Both the position numbers and the translations under genes were made by a program. Below, piece after piece: positions 54,128 to 64,000 of a DNA stretch of 64,000 nt (position 1 is its first letter; each line of letters opens with the position of its first letter). Source of the DNA: JBKHYJ01 sp046565505 (GTDB taxonomy: Bacteria > Acidobacteriota > Blastocatellia > UBA7656); assembly GCA_046565505.1 (NCBI GenBank), contig JBKHYJ010000128.1:62001-126000 (forward strand). Reading direction: 5' to 3'. The notes beneath the pieces are model-generated. The model had not been told where the DNA came from. It ran no database searches and was given only the letters and a program-made list of their open reading frames with translations.

Positions 54128-55489
54128 TCACCCCGCCCTCTTCTCGGGAGCGGGGCCGTAAGAATCGACCGGCCGCAGAGAGTTTAACTGCGGGGGCGGG
54201 CCGCACGCGCAGGAATTATTCCCCGTATTGCTGTCGCGTATTGTGCAGAGTATGCTGCCCGGAGGAGATTGCAACGACGCCTTGCCCGAAGCGACCGACA
54301 GGTCTACCTGGCCCATCACCCTGCGGTCCGGGGCGTTATGTGAAAGCGTGATTACGGAACCTTTCGTTGTAACGGTCCCCGTGCCGGAGAAGGTCGTCCC
54401 CCCGCAGCAGAAACGATACGCCCCCGTCTGCGGGTTAAACACCAGTGCCGTGCCCGGGTCCGAGTCATCCTGCAAGCAGATTTCCGCGCCGGCTGTCGTA
54501 CAAGGCAGGCCCGAAATGTCTATGGCGTACGCGCAGCCCGCGCTGCCGCCCTGTACGGGCTCGCTGACGACGATGGTGAAACTAGCCCCCGCCGGCACAG
54601 AGAATGAAAACGCCTGCCCCCCGGACACGACGTAGGTCCCGTTCAGGCTCCCCGCATGATTCTGACACACGTTAAAGGGGTTGAATGAATTAAGGTACGC
54701 GGTGGCGGTCAGGCCGAACTGACAGTTGTTCGGCACTCTGAAGTTGACCGAAACGCACTGCGGGATGTTGTTGGAATTCGTAATAGTGTAGGCGTCAAAT
54801 TGGAGCAAGCCGAAGGAGGTATTGGCGGAGCAGGTCCCAGGACTGGCGCAGGTGGAGGGAGGGCCTGTGAACAGAAAAGGCAGCGTCTGTTGGCCCGTCT
54901 GCCCCATCACTTCCGGGCTGCCGCCCCCGAGCACGCCGTTGATCGTAGGCGGCGGACAGGTTATAGCCGCCGCCTGCGCCGCGAGGCCGCCGACGGCCCG
55001 CGTAAAGTCTTGAAGCTCGTTCACCAGCGCTTCGCCTTCCGCCCTGAGCGCCTCGCGCTCGGCAATCAGCTTGCCCTTCTCATCGCCGGCGCTTTGACTA
55101 CTATCCTGGCGTTCGTCGGAGATGATTGTGACCTTACCGCCGCCCGCGTCAACGTAGATTGACGCGGGCGGGCCGATCCGTCGGGTCAGCTCGTCAATTC
55201 TATTGAGAATCACATTCAGGCGGGCCTCCGCCGCCTCGCTGTAGGCGTCGAATGCCGCGCTCACTGCCGAAGCCCTCTTCTTCGTCGGTTTGGAGCTCTG
55301 TTTTGCCAGGGCTTTCCGCAGCGCGTCGCCCAGTGACCGGAGGTTTTCATCCCCGGCGGCATGCGCCCCGGCGGCGGGCGGCATGGCCCCCGCCAACGCA
55401 TACATAACGAGGGCGGCCATTCCGATCAGGGCTGAACTCTTCAGCCACGTGACTTGTGTGCGAGCGTTTCGCGTTTTCACCCTGCTCAT
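54128..55489 (-). CDS. Exported Cys-rich protein with helical N-terminal part
   Basis: 453 aa. Hydrophobic signal at ~15-45. Residues ~50-170 are helical and charged (LGDALRKALAKQSS, LNVILNRIDELTRRIG). From ~175 on the chain is beta-rich with about 16 Cys (PGTCSANTSFGLLQFDAY, GSAGCAYAIDISGLPC, YRFCCGGTTFSGTG), likely disulfide-bonded. The last part may be a calycin-like or pre-peptidase-like beta domain. No named family recognised. Surface or secreted location is likely. Confidence 0.75.
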   Translation of the reverse strand: MSRVKTRNARTQVTWLKSSALIGMAALVMYALAGAMPPAAGAHAAGDENLRSLGDALRKALAKQSSKPTKKRASAVSAAFDAYSEAAEARLNVILNRIDELTRRIGPPASIYVDAGGGKVTIISDERQDSSQSAGDEKGKLIAEREALRAEGEALVNELQDFTRAVGGLAAQAAAITCPPPTINGVLGGGSPEVMGQTGQQTLPFLFTGPPSTCASPGTCSANTSFGLLQFDAYTITNSNNIPQCVSVNFRVPNNCQFGLTATAYLNSFNPFNVCQNHAGSLNGTYVVSGGQAFSFSVPAGASFTIVVSEPVQGGSAGCAYAIDISGLPCTTAGAEICLQDDSDPGTALVFNPQTGAYRFCCGGTTFSGTGTVTTKGSVITLSHNAPDRRVMGQVDLSVASGKASLQSPPGSILCTIRDSNTGNNSCACGPPPQLNSLRPVDSYGPAPEKRAG

Positions 55490-55522
55490 CTCCTATTGAA
55501 ATATCGGCCTCGATTCCCGCGT

Positions 55523-56641
55523 TCAAGACTCGTCGCTGGAAAACATCTTGAAGAAATCTTCGACCGAAGCGGGAGGGACTTTCGCGACAGCGAGATTCTC
55601 TTCGACGTGCGAGCGCTGGCTCATGCCGACGAGCGCGGTCGTCACGCCCGGAGTCGAGCGCACGAATTGGATGGCGCGCTGCGCGTCGGTCGTCAACCCC
55701 CCGAGCGCCTCCCTGACGAAAGACGGTAGATTCTGCGTGAGCTTCGCCTGGAGTATGGACGCGCTGCACATCACTGTGATGCCGAGGCGGTCGGCCGCCA
55801 TCAGCGTGGAGAGATGTTCGCCATCCACCAACTGATTCGGCTCGGTTATCGCTTCAGGCATCGCGAGGTTGTAGGGCAATTGGATCGCGCGGAAATGGTG
55901 GTCTTGCCCCCCCACTTCGCGCGCGATATTCACGATCTCGCCGAGGGATAGAGATTCGACAGAGCCGGGCTGCTGGCGGTAGCCGTTCCAGGTGGCCGTG
56001 CCGTAAAACTGTATGCGCCCGTCACCTGCGGCCCGCTCCAGGAACTCGAAGGCGGCGCGCAGCCGGCGGTTGAATTCGTCGCGTCTGACGGCCCCGAGCT
56101 GCGTCTCCGGGTTGTGTATGTAGTAAATATCTACCGTATCCAGGCCGAGGTTTTCCAGGCTGCGCGCGAGCTGATTCTCCAGATAACCGGGCGACATGCA
56201 ATGGCTGCCGCCGACGACCTCGTCCGGGCGCGCCACGCCATTGTTGATTACGTTTTCCATGACCCAGCCGCGCGGGTCGCGGGGCGGCTCGTTCTCGAAA
56301 GGGAAGAAGCCTCCCTTCGTCGCGACGATGATCTCGTCGCGGGAAGCCTTGCCCGCGTCGAAAAGCTGTCTGAGGGCTAAGCCTATGGACCGCTCGCTGC
56401 GCTGGAAGCGGTAATTGATGGCCGAATCGATCACGTTCGAGCCCAGCTCGACCGCGCGCTTTATGGCCTCGCAGTATATCTTATCCGTGCGCTCGTCCCA
56501 GTGGCCCAGGTACGTGCCGAGCCCGACCGTGGCCATAAACAAATCCTGCTGCTGGCGGAAATGGCTGCGGTCCGCCCTGCCGCTCAGCCGCTCGACGTAC
56601 CTCCTGGTCCCCTCGGGTGTGGCGCCTGTAGCTTTAGCCAT
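55523..56641 (-). CDS. Aldo/keto reductase
   Basis: 372 aa from ATG 56641, with AAAGGAGAG upstream; the longer frame to 56680 has no support. Catalytic tetrad candidates: Asp in NVIDSAINY, Tyr of the same stretch, Lys in VATKGGFF, His in IYYIHNPE. TIM barrel with NADPH pocket near the C-terminus (FVRSTPGVTTALVGM). It reduces carbonyls; substrate unknown. Longer than the ~320-residue norm because of inserts around residues 75-130. Confidence 0.88.
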   Translation of the reverse strand: MAKATGATPEGTRRYVERLSGRADRSHFRQQQDLFMATVGLGTYLGHWDERTDKIYCEAIKRAVELGSNVIDSAINYRFQRSERSIGLALRQLFDAGKASRDEIIVATKGGFFPFENEPPRDPRGWVMENVINNGVARPDEVVGGSHCMSPGYLENQLARSLENLGLDTVDIYYIHNPETQLGAVRRDEFNRRLRAAFEFLERAAGDGRIQFYGTATWNGYRQQPGSVESLSLGEIVNIAREVGGQDHHFRAIQLPYNLAMPEAITEPNQLVDGEHLSTLMAADRLGITVMCSASILQAKLTQNLPSFVREALGGLTTDAQRAIQFVRSTPGVTTALVGMSQRSHVEENLAVAKVPPASVEDFFKMFSSDES

Positions 56642-56727
56642 CAATCTCTCCTTTCGTCGCCCGCCGCGCAATTCTACCATGACGGATCCCGCGCGACAGT
56701 GTTAAGGCATATTTCGGGGCCGCACCT

Positions 56728-57204
56728 TCATTCACCTTCGGCCTCGGCCCCCGGCGCGGGCCGCCCGGCCTCTAACATGGCCTTTGCTTGCTCGACGACT
56801 TTCTTCTCGCTGTCGAAGGCGAGCAGCCCGATGGCCTCGTCCATCTCGACCCACCGAGCCTCGTTGACTTCGTGGTCGTGGTCGCGCACGTCGCCGGATT
56901 TGTAGCGCAGCAGGTAGAAGTAGACGAACTTGTGAAATCGCACCCGCCCGCCCCGCTCTTTCGAGTAATACCAGTACTCGACCTTGTCTATCCGCCCGAC
57001 GAGGTCAGTCTCTATGCCCGCCTCCTCGCGCACTTCGCGCATGGCGGCAGCCTCGGTCGCCTCGTCGCGATCAACTATCCCCTTCGGCAGTTGCCAACGG
57101 CCCCCGTCGCCGACGGAGATGAGCGCCACTTCGACCCGCCCGCGCCGCTTGCGGAACGCGACCCCGCCGGCGGAGATTTGCATCCTGGTCGGTATCTTGC
57201 TCAT
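56728..57204 (-). CDS. Nudix hydrolase
   Basis: 158 aa. Nudix box at residues 42-64: G-x5-E-x7-REV-x-EE-x-G-I, complete. Short acidic C-terminus. Hydrolyses a nucleoside diphosphate linked to another moiety; the target (for example diadenosine polyphosphates, as in MutT/Ap4A-like relatives) cannot be fixed. Confidence 0.9.
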   Translation of the reverse strand: MSKIPTRMQISAGGVAFRKRRGRVEVALISVGDGGRWQLPKGIVDRDEATEAAAMREVREEAGIETDLVGRIDKVEYWYYSKERGGRVRFHKFVYFYLLRYKSGDVRDHDHEVNEARWVEMDEAIGLLAFDSEKKVVEQAKAMLEAGRPAPGAEAEGE

Positions 57205-57370
57205 CGGAACCTTCGCGCCCCGTAGACTCTGCCCGCCTCGCGAAGGGCGGTAGGCGCAGGCATGATTATAGGTATCGCGGGCCGAAAAATGTAAGCGACT
57301 ATTTGAAGTTCCCGCCGTTTAGTAATAACCTGACGTACCTTATTAACTCGGACCGCATAGGGGAGACCTT

Positions 57371-59104
57371 ATGACCTGGACCCAAGTGTATGACCCGTTC
57401 GGCGTGTGGTGGCTCTCGACGCTCGCGGCGGCCCTGCCGGTGGTCGTGCTGCTGGGCCTGCTCACGGTCTTCCGCGTCAAGCCCCACCTGGCCGCGGCGG
57501 CGGGCGCGGCTACGGCGCTGGCCGCGGCGAGCGCAGTTTTCGGCATGCCCTGGCCGCTTTCATCCGCGAGCCTCGCCTACGGCGCGGCCTTCGGCTTGCT
57601 GAAAGTCGCATGGATAGTGGTGGCGGCCGTCTTCCTCTACGACATATCCGTATACACGGGCCAGTTTGAAATAATGAAGTCGTCGGTCGCGGCAATAACC
57701 GCCGACCGCAGGCTACAGGCCCTGATCGTGGCCTTCTGCTTCGGCGCTCTGATAGAGGGGGCGGCGGGGTTCGGTGCGCCCGTCGCCATCGCCGGCGCTT
57801 TCATGATAGGGCTCGGGTTCAAGCCGTTCCATGCGGCCGCGCTCAACCTCATAGCCAACACAGCGCCCGTCGCGTGGGGCGCGATAGGCACGCCCGTCCA
57901 CACGCTCGCGGCCGTGTCCGGGTTGCCGGAGCCGGACCTCAACGCGATGATAGGCAGGATACTTCCCTTCACCGCCCTCATAGTCCCGTTCTGGCTCGTG
58001 CGCGCTATGGTCGGCTGGCGCGAGACTCTGGAGGTGCTGCCCGCAATACTCGTCGTCGGGGTCTCTTTCGCCGCGACGCAATTCGTGTGGTCAAATTTTA
58101 TTGACAGCAACCTGGTTGACATCGCGAGCGGCGGCGTGTCGCTCGTCGCGACGATAGCGTTCCTGCGCTTCTGGCAGCCGCGGCGCACGTGGCGTTTCGA
58201 GGGCGAGCGAGAGGAGGAGGTGGCCGGGGCCGCCCTGCCCGACCGGGGCGCTTACGCCGCGCGCGCCTCTCAAGCGGCTATCTTTGATGCGGGCGCGCCG
58301 GGCGGCGCCGCGCCCCGGCGCTCTTACACCCGCGGGGAGGTCGCGCGCGCGTGGACGCCTTTTATAATACTCGCGCTGTTCGTGCTCCTGTGGGGGTTGC
58401 CCCCCGTGAAGTCCGCGATGAACCGATGGACCACGCCTTCGTTTGACCGCGGCGGCTGGGACGTGCCGCTACTGCACAGAAGCGTGGCGAGGGCCGCGCC
58501 CGTCGCGGCGCAGCCGACGCCGGAGGCAGCCAAGTTCGATTTCAACTGGCTGTCGGCGACCGGGACCGGCTGCTTCCTCGCGGCCGTGGTCGCCGGAGCT
58601 TTGCTCGGAGTCGCCCCGGCCGAGATGTTAAAGATTTTCTGGCGCACGCTCGTCCGCATGCGGTTCGCGGTGCTGGCGATTTCGTTCATGCTCGGGCTGG
58701 GTTTCGTGACTCGGTATTCAGGGATGGACGCGGTGCTGGGGCTCGCGTTCACGCGCACGGGCGTGTTGTTTCCCTTCTTCGGCACGTTCCTGGGGTGGCT
58801 CGGCGTAGCGCTCACCGGCAGCGACACGTCGTCGAACGCGCTGTTCGGCGGGCTACAGAGAATAACCGCGGAACAGCTCGGGCTCAGCCCCATACTGATG
58901 TGCGCGGCGAACAGCGCGGGCGGCGTCATGGGTAAGATGGTTGACGCGCAATCGATAGTCGTGGCGACGGCGGCGACCGACCAGGTCGGCAACGAAGGCT
59001 TGATCTTCAGGTTCGTGCTCTGGCATTCAATCGCGCTCGCCTCCATAGTCGGCTTGATCGTGATGGCGTACGCCTACCTGTTCGCGGGCGCGGTCCCGCA
59101 TTGA
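57371..59104 (+). CDS. lldP: L-lactate permease
   Basis: 577 aa with 12 or more membrane segments. LldP landmarks: YDPFGVWWLSTLAAALPVV at the start, FCFGALIEGAAGFGAPVAI, NTAPVAWGAIGTPV, and late GVALTGSDTSSNALFGGLQ. Imports L-lactate or glycolate with protons. A cytoplasmic loop (~275-320) is longer than usual and Ala/Glu-rich. GGGGAGACC lies just upstream of the ATG. No lactate dehydrogenase gene is adjacent. Confidence 0.93.
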   Translation: MTWTQVYDPFGVWWLSTLAAALPVVVLLGLLTVFRVKPHLAAAAGAATALAAASAVFGMPWPLSSASLAYGAAFGLLKVAWIVVAAVFLYDISVYTGQFEIMKSSVAAITADRRLQALIVAFCFGALIEGAAGFGAPVAIAGAFMIGLGFKPFHAAALNLIANTAPVAWGAIGTPVHTLAAVSGLPEPDLNAMIGRILPFTALIVPFWLVRAMVGWRETLEVLPAILVVGVSFAATQFVWSNFIDSNLVDIASGGVSLVATIAFLRFWQPRRTWRFEGEREEEVAGAALPDRGAYAARASQAAIFDAGAPGGAAPRRSYTRGEVARAWTPFIILALFVLLWGLPPVKSAMNRWTTPSFDRGGWDVPLLHRSVARAAPVAAQPTPEAAKFDFNWLSATGTGCFLAAVVAGALLGVAPAEMLKIFWRTLVRMRFAVLAISFMLGLGFVTRYSGMDAVLGLAFTRTGVLFPFFGTFLGWLGVALTGSDTSSNALFGGLQRITAEQLGLSPILMCAANSAGGVMGKMVDAQSIVVATAATDQVGNEGLIFRFVLWHSIALASIVGLIVMAYAYLFAGAVPH

Positions 59105-59145
59105 TTGCGGCGGCTTGAAAGAAGTGCGCGGATGACGGCCGGGCC

Positions 59146-59937
59146 TCAGTCGAAATACCGCGACTGCGCGCGGTGTTGCCGCTCCAGCTCTTCGAGCAAG
59201 GCTTCGTGCGATAAGCCCGCCGCATTGATCCCGAGCCTGACGGCGATGGGCTGCGCGATGCGGGCGGCGAGCGACAGGCGGTTGGCCTCCACCAGCTCGA
59301 ACCTGCGCTTGAGGAACACCTCGATCGCGCGCAACTCGCCCGCCGTCAGCGACCGCGTATCCGCGCTGAAAGGCGGCGCGCCGGCGCGGTCGATTCGCTG
59401 CTGCTCGATGTTGGAGACGTTGATTATCTCCGCGAGCGAGGGCGCCTCGGTCGCGCGCTCTTTGACGACCACCGTACCCGCGACGAAATCGCCCACGCGC
59501 TTAGAGCGCGCGCTGAAGATGATCGAGATGACGCCGATGGCGTAAGACGGGATGGGCTGGAAATCCAGGGCGAGCCGCAGGAGGTTCCTGACAAAGACTT
59601 CAAAAAAGCGCACGGGGCGTCCGTCCTCGCGCACCACGCGCAGCCGCATCATGCGCTTGCCGGGGGTCTGGCCGCTCCAGAGCGTTTCAAACACGACGAA
59701 GTAGCCCCAGTAGATTGCGAACACCGCGAGCACGGATAGCCCGGCCGCCCAAGCGCCCATCGAGGCGAGCAGCTTCCAGTCCGTAGCCGCGCCGGCGAGT
59801 ATGACCACGGCCAGCATCAACCCGGCCTGTATCAGGTGATCTATCGCGGCGGCGAGAAAGCGGTTGCCGACGTTGGCTAGCACGTAATGCAGCTCGACGC
59901 GCTCGGGCGTCTCTATTACCAGTTCGTCGTCAAGCAT
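59146..59937 (-). CDS. RDD-family membrane protein
   Basis: 263 aa. RDD domain at ~20-165 with three membrane segments (RFLAAAIDHLIQAGLML, LSVLAVFAIYWGYFVVFETL, and one near SYAIGVISII) and the conserved GKRMMRLRVVREDG loop. The C-terminal ~100 residues are soluble. Family function is poorly known; some members are transporters. Convergent with lldP. Confidence 0.87.
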   Translation of the reverse strand: MLDDELVIETPERVELHYVLANVGNRFLAAAIDHLIQAGLMLAVVILAGAATDWKLLASMGAWAAGLSVLAVFAIYWGYFVVFETLWSGQTPGKRMMRLRVVREDGRPVRFFEVFVRNLLRLALDFQPIPSYAIGVISIIFSARSKRVGDFVAGTVVVKERATEAPSLAEIINVSNIEQQRIDRAGAPPFSADTRSLTAGELRAIEVFLKRRFELVEANRLSLAARIAQPIAVRLGINAAGLSHEALLEELERQHRAQSRYFD

Positions 59938-60015
59938 AAGAGTGCCGGGCGCGGGCGGCCGAGTAAGAGATTCGCCTAGCCCCCGCCATCGCGCGCGGGC
60001 CTCGGCCCCCGACGC

Positions 60016-60648
60016 TCAGTCCTTTACTACCGATAGCACGAGCGACATAACACTCGCGTGCGTTTCTTCAGGCGTGCCGGACGAGTCGACGACGCGGACG
60101 CGCGAAGGCTCCGACGCGGCGAGCCACAAGTACCCCTCGCGCACGCGCGCATGAAAATCGAGCGCCTCTTCGTCTAACGCGCCGAGCAACCCGCCGACCG
60201 GCCGCGCGCTCAGCCGCGTTCGGGCGAGTTCCGGCGCCAGGTCGAATATGACCGTGAGGTCGGGTGTGACCCCCTGCGTGGCGAAGCGGTTCATCCTGTC
60301 TATGAGCGAAAGATCGAGCCCGCGGCCGAACCCCTGGAAGGCCACGGTCGAATCAGTATACCGGTCCGAGATGACGGTCCGGCCCGAGGCGAGTGCCGGC
60401 TTTATCAATTCCGCGACATGCTGCGCGCGCGCGCCGGCTATGAGAAACAGTTCGGCGGCCGGGGTGATGCTCAGGCTCGCGTCCGACACGAGCAGCTCGC
60501 GCACGCTCTCGCCGACTGGCGTGCCGCCCGGCTCGCGCGTGACTACAAAATCCAGCCCGCGCCCACGGAGCGCGCCGGCGAGCATCTCTAGCTGCGTGCT
60601 CTTACCGCAGCCATCCATGCCTTCGAGCGTTATAAAAAATCCTGGCAT
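60016..60648 (-). CDS. tmk: Thymidylate kinase
   Basis: 210 aa, normal length. P-loop EGMDGCGKST (9-18), VTREPGGTPVGESVR, and DRYTDSTVAFQGFGRG are all present. Converts dTMP to dTDP. With tdk elsewhere in this window it completes thymidine salvage to dTDP. A lid-region basic segment (SARPVGG) is present. Confidence 0.95.
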   Translation of the reverse strand: MPGFFITLEGMDGCGKSTQLEMLAGALRGRGLDFVVTREPGGTPVGESVRELLVSDASLSITPAAELFLIAGARAQHVAELIKPALASGRTVISDRYTDSTVAFQGFGRGLDLSLIDRMNRFATQGVTPDLTVIFDLAPELARTRLSARPVGGLLGALDEEALDFHARVREGYLWLAASEPSRVRVVDSSGTPEETHASVMSLVLSVVKD

Positions 60649-60790
60649 AAGTTAGAACGGGAGCGGCCGCGGGATAGCCGGCGGCGGGGCGACAGGTGCG
60701 GACGAGAAGGATTCGATTCGCCAAGCTAAATTCGAAGTTTCAAAACCGGGACGCGAAATGCTCACTCTCTCATTCACCCTTTCGCGAATC

Positions 60791-60817
60791 GGCGGCCCTT
60801 AAAGTAGTCGGGCCGCC
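60791..60817. terminator. 8-bp GC hairpin downstream of hfq
   Basis: GGCGGCCC (60791-60798) pairs with GGGCCGCC (60810-60817) around an 11-base loop, about 50 bases beyond the hfq stop. ATTTT follows on the plus strand only. Possible hfq terminator. Confidence 0.4.
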
Positions 60818-60867
60818 ATTTTCGGCAGCCCGGCGCGCTTCCATTTGTGTGAATAGAGCTTTAAGTA

Positions 60868-61215
60868 TCAGGACCTGTCTTGACCTGCCGCCGAGCCGGC
60901 CTGGCCCCCCGCGGGCTGATCCGACTGAGGCTCGCGCTCGGAATGATGCTCGCGGTCCGACGGAGAAGGACCACGGCTGTGGTGGAAGTCGCGCCCGCCT
61001 CCGCGCGGCAGCGACACGGTCGAGATGGCATGCTTAAAAATTAATTGCTCTTGCGACCCGGCCTCCAGGATCACAGAATATTTATCAAAGCTCTTGATCC
61101 TCCCCGTGAGCTTGACGCCGCTCATCAAATAAATCGTCACGTTGCTGCGTTCTTTGCGGGCACTGTTGAGAAAACTGTCTTGTATTGTATTTTGTTGTTG
61201 TGGCGCTTTTTCCAT
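60868..61215 (-). CDS. hfq: RNA chaperone Hfq with long disordered tail
   Basis: 115 aa. Sm core at residues 10-68: IQDSFLNSARKERSNVTIYL (Sm1) and IFKHAISTVSL (Sm2, with KHAIST at 61-66 forming the proximal RNA pore). The Gln pair needed for U-rich RNA is partly changed (TIQDSF). Residues 72-115 are a His/Arg/Gln/Gly-rich tail, likely disordered. Matches sRNA-mRNA chaperones; its presence means trans-acting sRNAs are plausible in this genome. GGGGAGT precedes the ATG. Confidence 0.93.
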   Translation of the reverse strand: MEKAPQQQNTIQDSFLNSARKERSNVTIYLMSGVKLTGRIKSFDKYSVILEAGSQEQLIFKHAISTVSLPRGGGRDFHHSRGPSPSDREHHSEREPQSDQPAGGQAGSAAGQDRS

Positions 61216-61440
61216 TTAAGTAACTCCCCATGTAAAAGTTTTCAGGGTGATTGAAAACTAACACACTTAACTTAGTATGGGCAAGACTTTACGCCCCTCA
61301 GCGGAATCTGACGGGCCGCACTTGCGCGGCGAACTCCGCGCGTCGCGCTCGCGGCCGGCGGCCCGGCGTTGATTGCTTGACACCGCATCACCCATCACTT
61401 ACAAAGGTAGCTTCACCTTGCGACGAAGGAGTTTGTCTAC

Positions 61441-62463
61441 ATGTTCATCTTACGCCCCTCCTCCCCGCTCAGAGCGGCCGACCCCGCCGACCCCGCGCGA
61501 CCCGCGGAGGCCGAAGAGATAAAAGCCGCCCCCGCTGAAGAAGATGACGACGACTCGCCCGGCGAGCCATACGTTGACGAAGGGGCGCCCGTGCCCGAAG
61601 GCTACGAAGTGGACATCATCCGCGCGATGCTCCAGGACCCATTCCGCATATTCATCTACTGGGAGGTGCGAGAAGAGAGCTTGAGCGCGCTCACGCGGTA
61701 CTTCGCGCCCGAAGAGGCCGCGCAGTTCCAGACCACGCTGAAACTCTTTGAAGTCGAAGGGCGCAACGAGGCTTACTTCCCCGTCGCGCGTCGGGGGCGC
61801 TACTGGATGATGGTCTTCCCTGACCGCGAGTATGAATTCGAGATAGGCGTCCGGTCGCCCGCGCACGGGTACATCTCGCTGATCCGCTCCAACAGGGTGC
61901 GGACGCCCCGCGGGACGGTCTCGCCTGAAAAACCCGAGGAGGGCGAATACCGCCTCAGCCCGCCGGAGTTTATGAACGTGATCGCGGCTTCGGGCTTCGC
62001 GGCGGATCAGGCTATGGGCGTCACCGTGGCGGCCATGCCGGGGGCGGGCATCGGCCCAGACGAGGTGTCTGCTGTTCTGACGAGGCTGCCCGAGGGGGTG
62101 AGGGCGGCCGTAGCCGCGGCGGGGGCCGGCGGCGAGCTCACGGGCGAGATGATCGAAGCGCTCCCGCTTTACCTCAGGGATGAATTGATGAAGCTCTACG
62201 GCGCGGGCGATGGCCGCATAGCGTCGGCCGGGCTCATGCATTACCTGCCGGAGCTTTTGCGCGAGGCCATAGAGGACGAGCGGGAACTGATAGGCGGCCA
62301 CGTCCACCCGCTGCATGTCGCCCCGCGTTTCTTCGTGGCCGCGTCAGAGAACGTCGCGCGGCCCGGCGGGGAGATTCGCTGGCCCGGCGTCGGCCGGCGG
62401 CCCTCCGGTTCCGGCGCGCGGAGGGCGGCGCGCGCGGGCGAAAGCTCTGCCGCCAGGGTCTGA
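61441..62463 (+). CDS. DUF4912-domain protein
   Basis: 340 aa. An acidic N-terminus (~15-45) precedes the DUF4912 domain at ~55-160: DIIRAMLQDPFRIFIYWEV and YWMMVFPDREYEFEIGV. Residues 160-290 hold helical Ala/Glu-rich sequence, and the C-terminus is basic. DUF4912 resembles a carbohydrate-binding or Ig-like fold and is typically encoded with GH57 enzymes, as here (109 bases upstream of the GH57 gene). Probably assists glycogen or alpha-glucan metabolism. Confidence 0.85.
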   Translation: MFILRPSSPLRAADPADPARPAEAEEIKAAPAEEDDDDSPGEPYVDEGAPVPEGYEVDIIRAMLQDPFRIFIYWEVREESLSALTRYFAPEEAAQFQTTLKLFEVEGRNEAYFPVARRGRYWMMVFPDREYEFEIGVRSPAHGYISLIRSNRVRTPRGTVSPEKPEEGEYRLSPPEFMNVIAASGFAADQAMGVTVAAMPGAGIGPDEVSAVLTRLPEGVRAAVAAAGAGGELTGEMIEALPLYLRDELMKLYGAGDGRIASAGLMHYLPELLREAIEDERELIGGHVHPLHVAPRFFVAASENVARPGGEIRWPGVGRRPSGSGARRAARAGESSAARV

Positions 62464-62571
62464 TCCTTTGACCTCTGAAAAATTTCAGTCAGCGCGCGGG
62501 CGGTCGCCCGCCGGCCCCGCGCCGGGCGTCAATCCTCCGCTGGCCTGACGGCCGACGCCAGACACCTGTTT

Positions 62572-64000
<1,429 letters not shown>

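Overview
The window reads as chromosomal DNA of a high-GC, Gram-negative-type bacterium, most likely an Acidobacteriota member of the Blastocatellia type. This placement is inference from gene content, not from a marker gene: a winged-helix/TPR regulator of the acidobacterial kind, a short reaction-centre-type dihaem cytochrome c, a DUF4912 protein next to a GH57 glucan-branching enzyme, and many exported proteins. I see no rRNA, tRNA, CRISPR array, insertion sequence or phage genes.

Layout. (1) 0.1-5.3 kb: minus-strand exported or anchored proteins (TPR protein, kelch copper-oxidase-like protein with a DUF4214 tail, SCO-type copper chaperone). (2) 5.5-8.9 kb: a decaying patch with a CadC-type regulator broken by in-frame stops and a DUF1573/ASH-like exported protein interrupted by one in-frame TGA that is followed by a hairpin, then a periplasmic coiled-coil protein. 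(3) 9.1-12.3 kb: one large AT-richer gene joining a metallophosphoesterase, an NB-ARC (STAND) ATPase and kinesin-light-chain-type TPRs. This looks like a single-protein conflict or defence sensor and is the best candidate for an undescribed system; a methyltransferase gene follows 24 bases later. (4) 13.4-18.1 kb: membrane protein, class A beta-lactamase-like hydrolase, MFS transporter, sigma factor and zinc-finger anti-sigma-like protein. (5) 18.2-21.8 kb: minus-strand GT39, ChbG/HpnK-type deacetylase and GT2, a likely polyprenyl-sugar or envelope-lipid modification operon. (6) 22-34.7 kb: mostly minus-strand lipid and acyl-CoA genes (APC permease, SDR, two tandem esterases, a thiolase-fold/zinc-ribbon protein, two hotdog dehydratases, a CoA transferase). 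A helicase-less type ISP-like restriction-modification enzyme is packed between the two hotdog genes. (7) 34.8-39.8 kb: glpD, acyl-CoA dehydrogenase, cytochrome c, TPR protein, thymidine kinase. (8) 39.8-48.0 kb: the succinylase route to diaminopimelate and lysine (dapE, asd, lysC, dapB, dapA, dapD, aminotransferase) with one unknown exported protein in the middle. (9) 48.1-55.5 kb: small membrane protein, DUF885 peptidase and serpin lipoprotein in a tight operon, a 17-residue-repeat surface protein, a tiny basic exported protein and a Cys-rich exported protein. (10) 55.5-64 kb: aldo-keto reductase, Nudix hydrolase, lactate permease, RDD protein, tmk, hfq, DUF4912 protein and a GH57 enzyme running off the window end.

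Start codons were chosen by hand from Shine-Dalgarno-like sequences and family N-termini. Family calls come from reading motifs, not from database searches.
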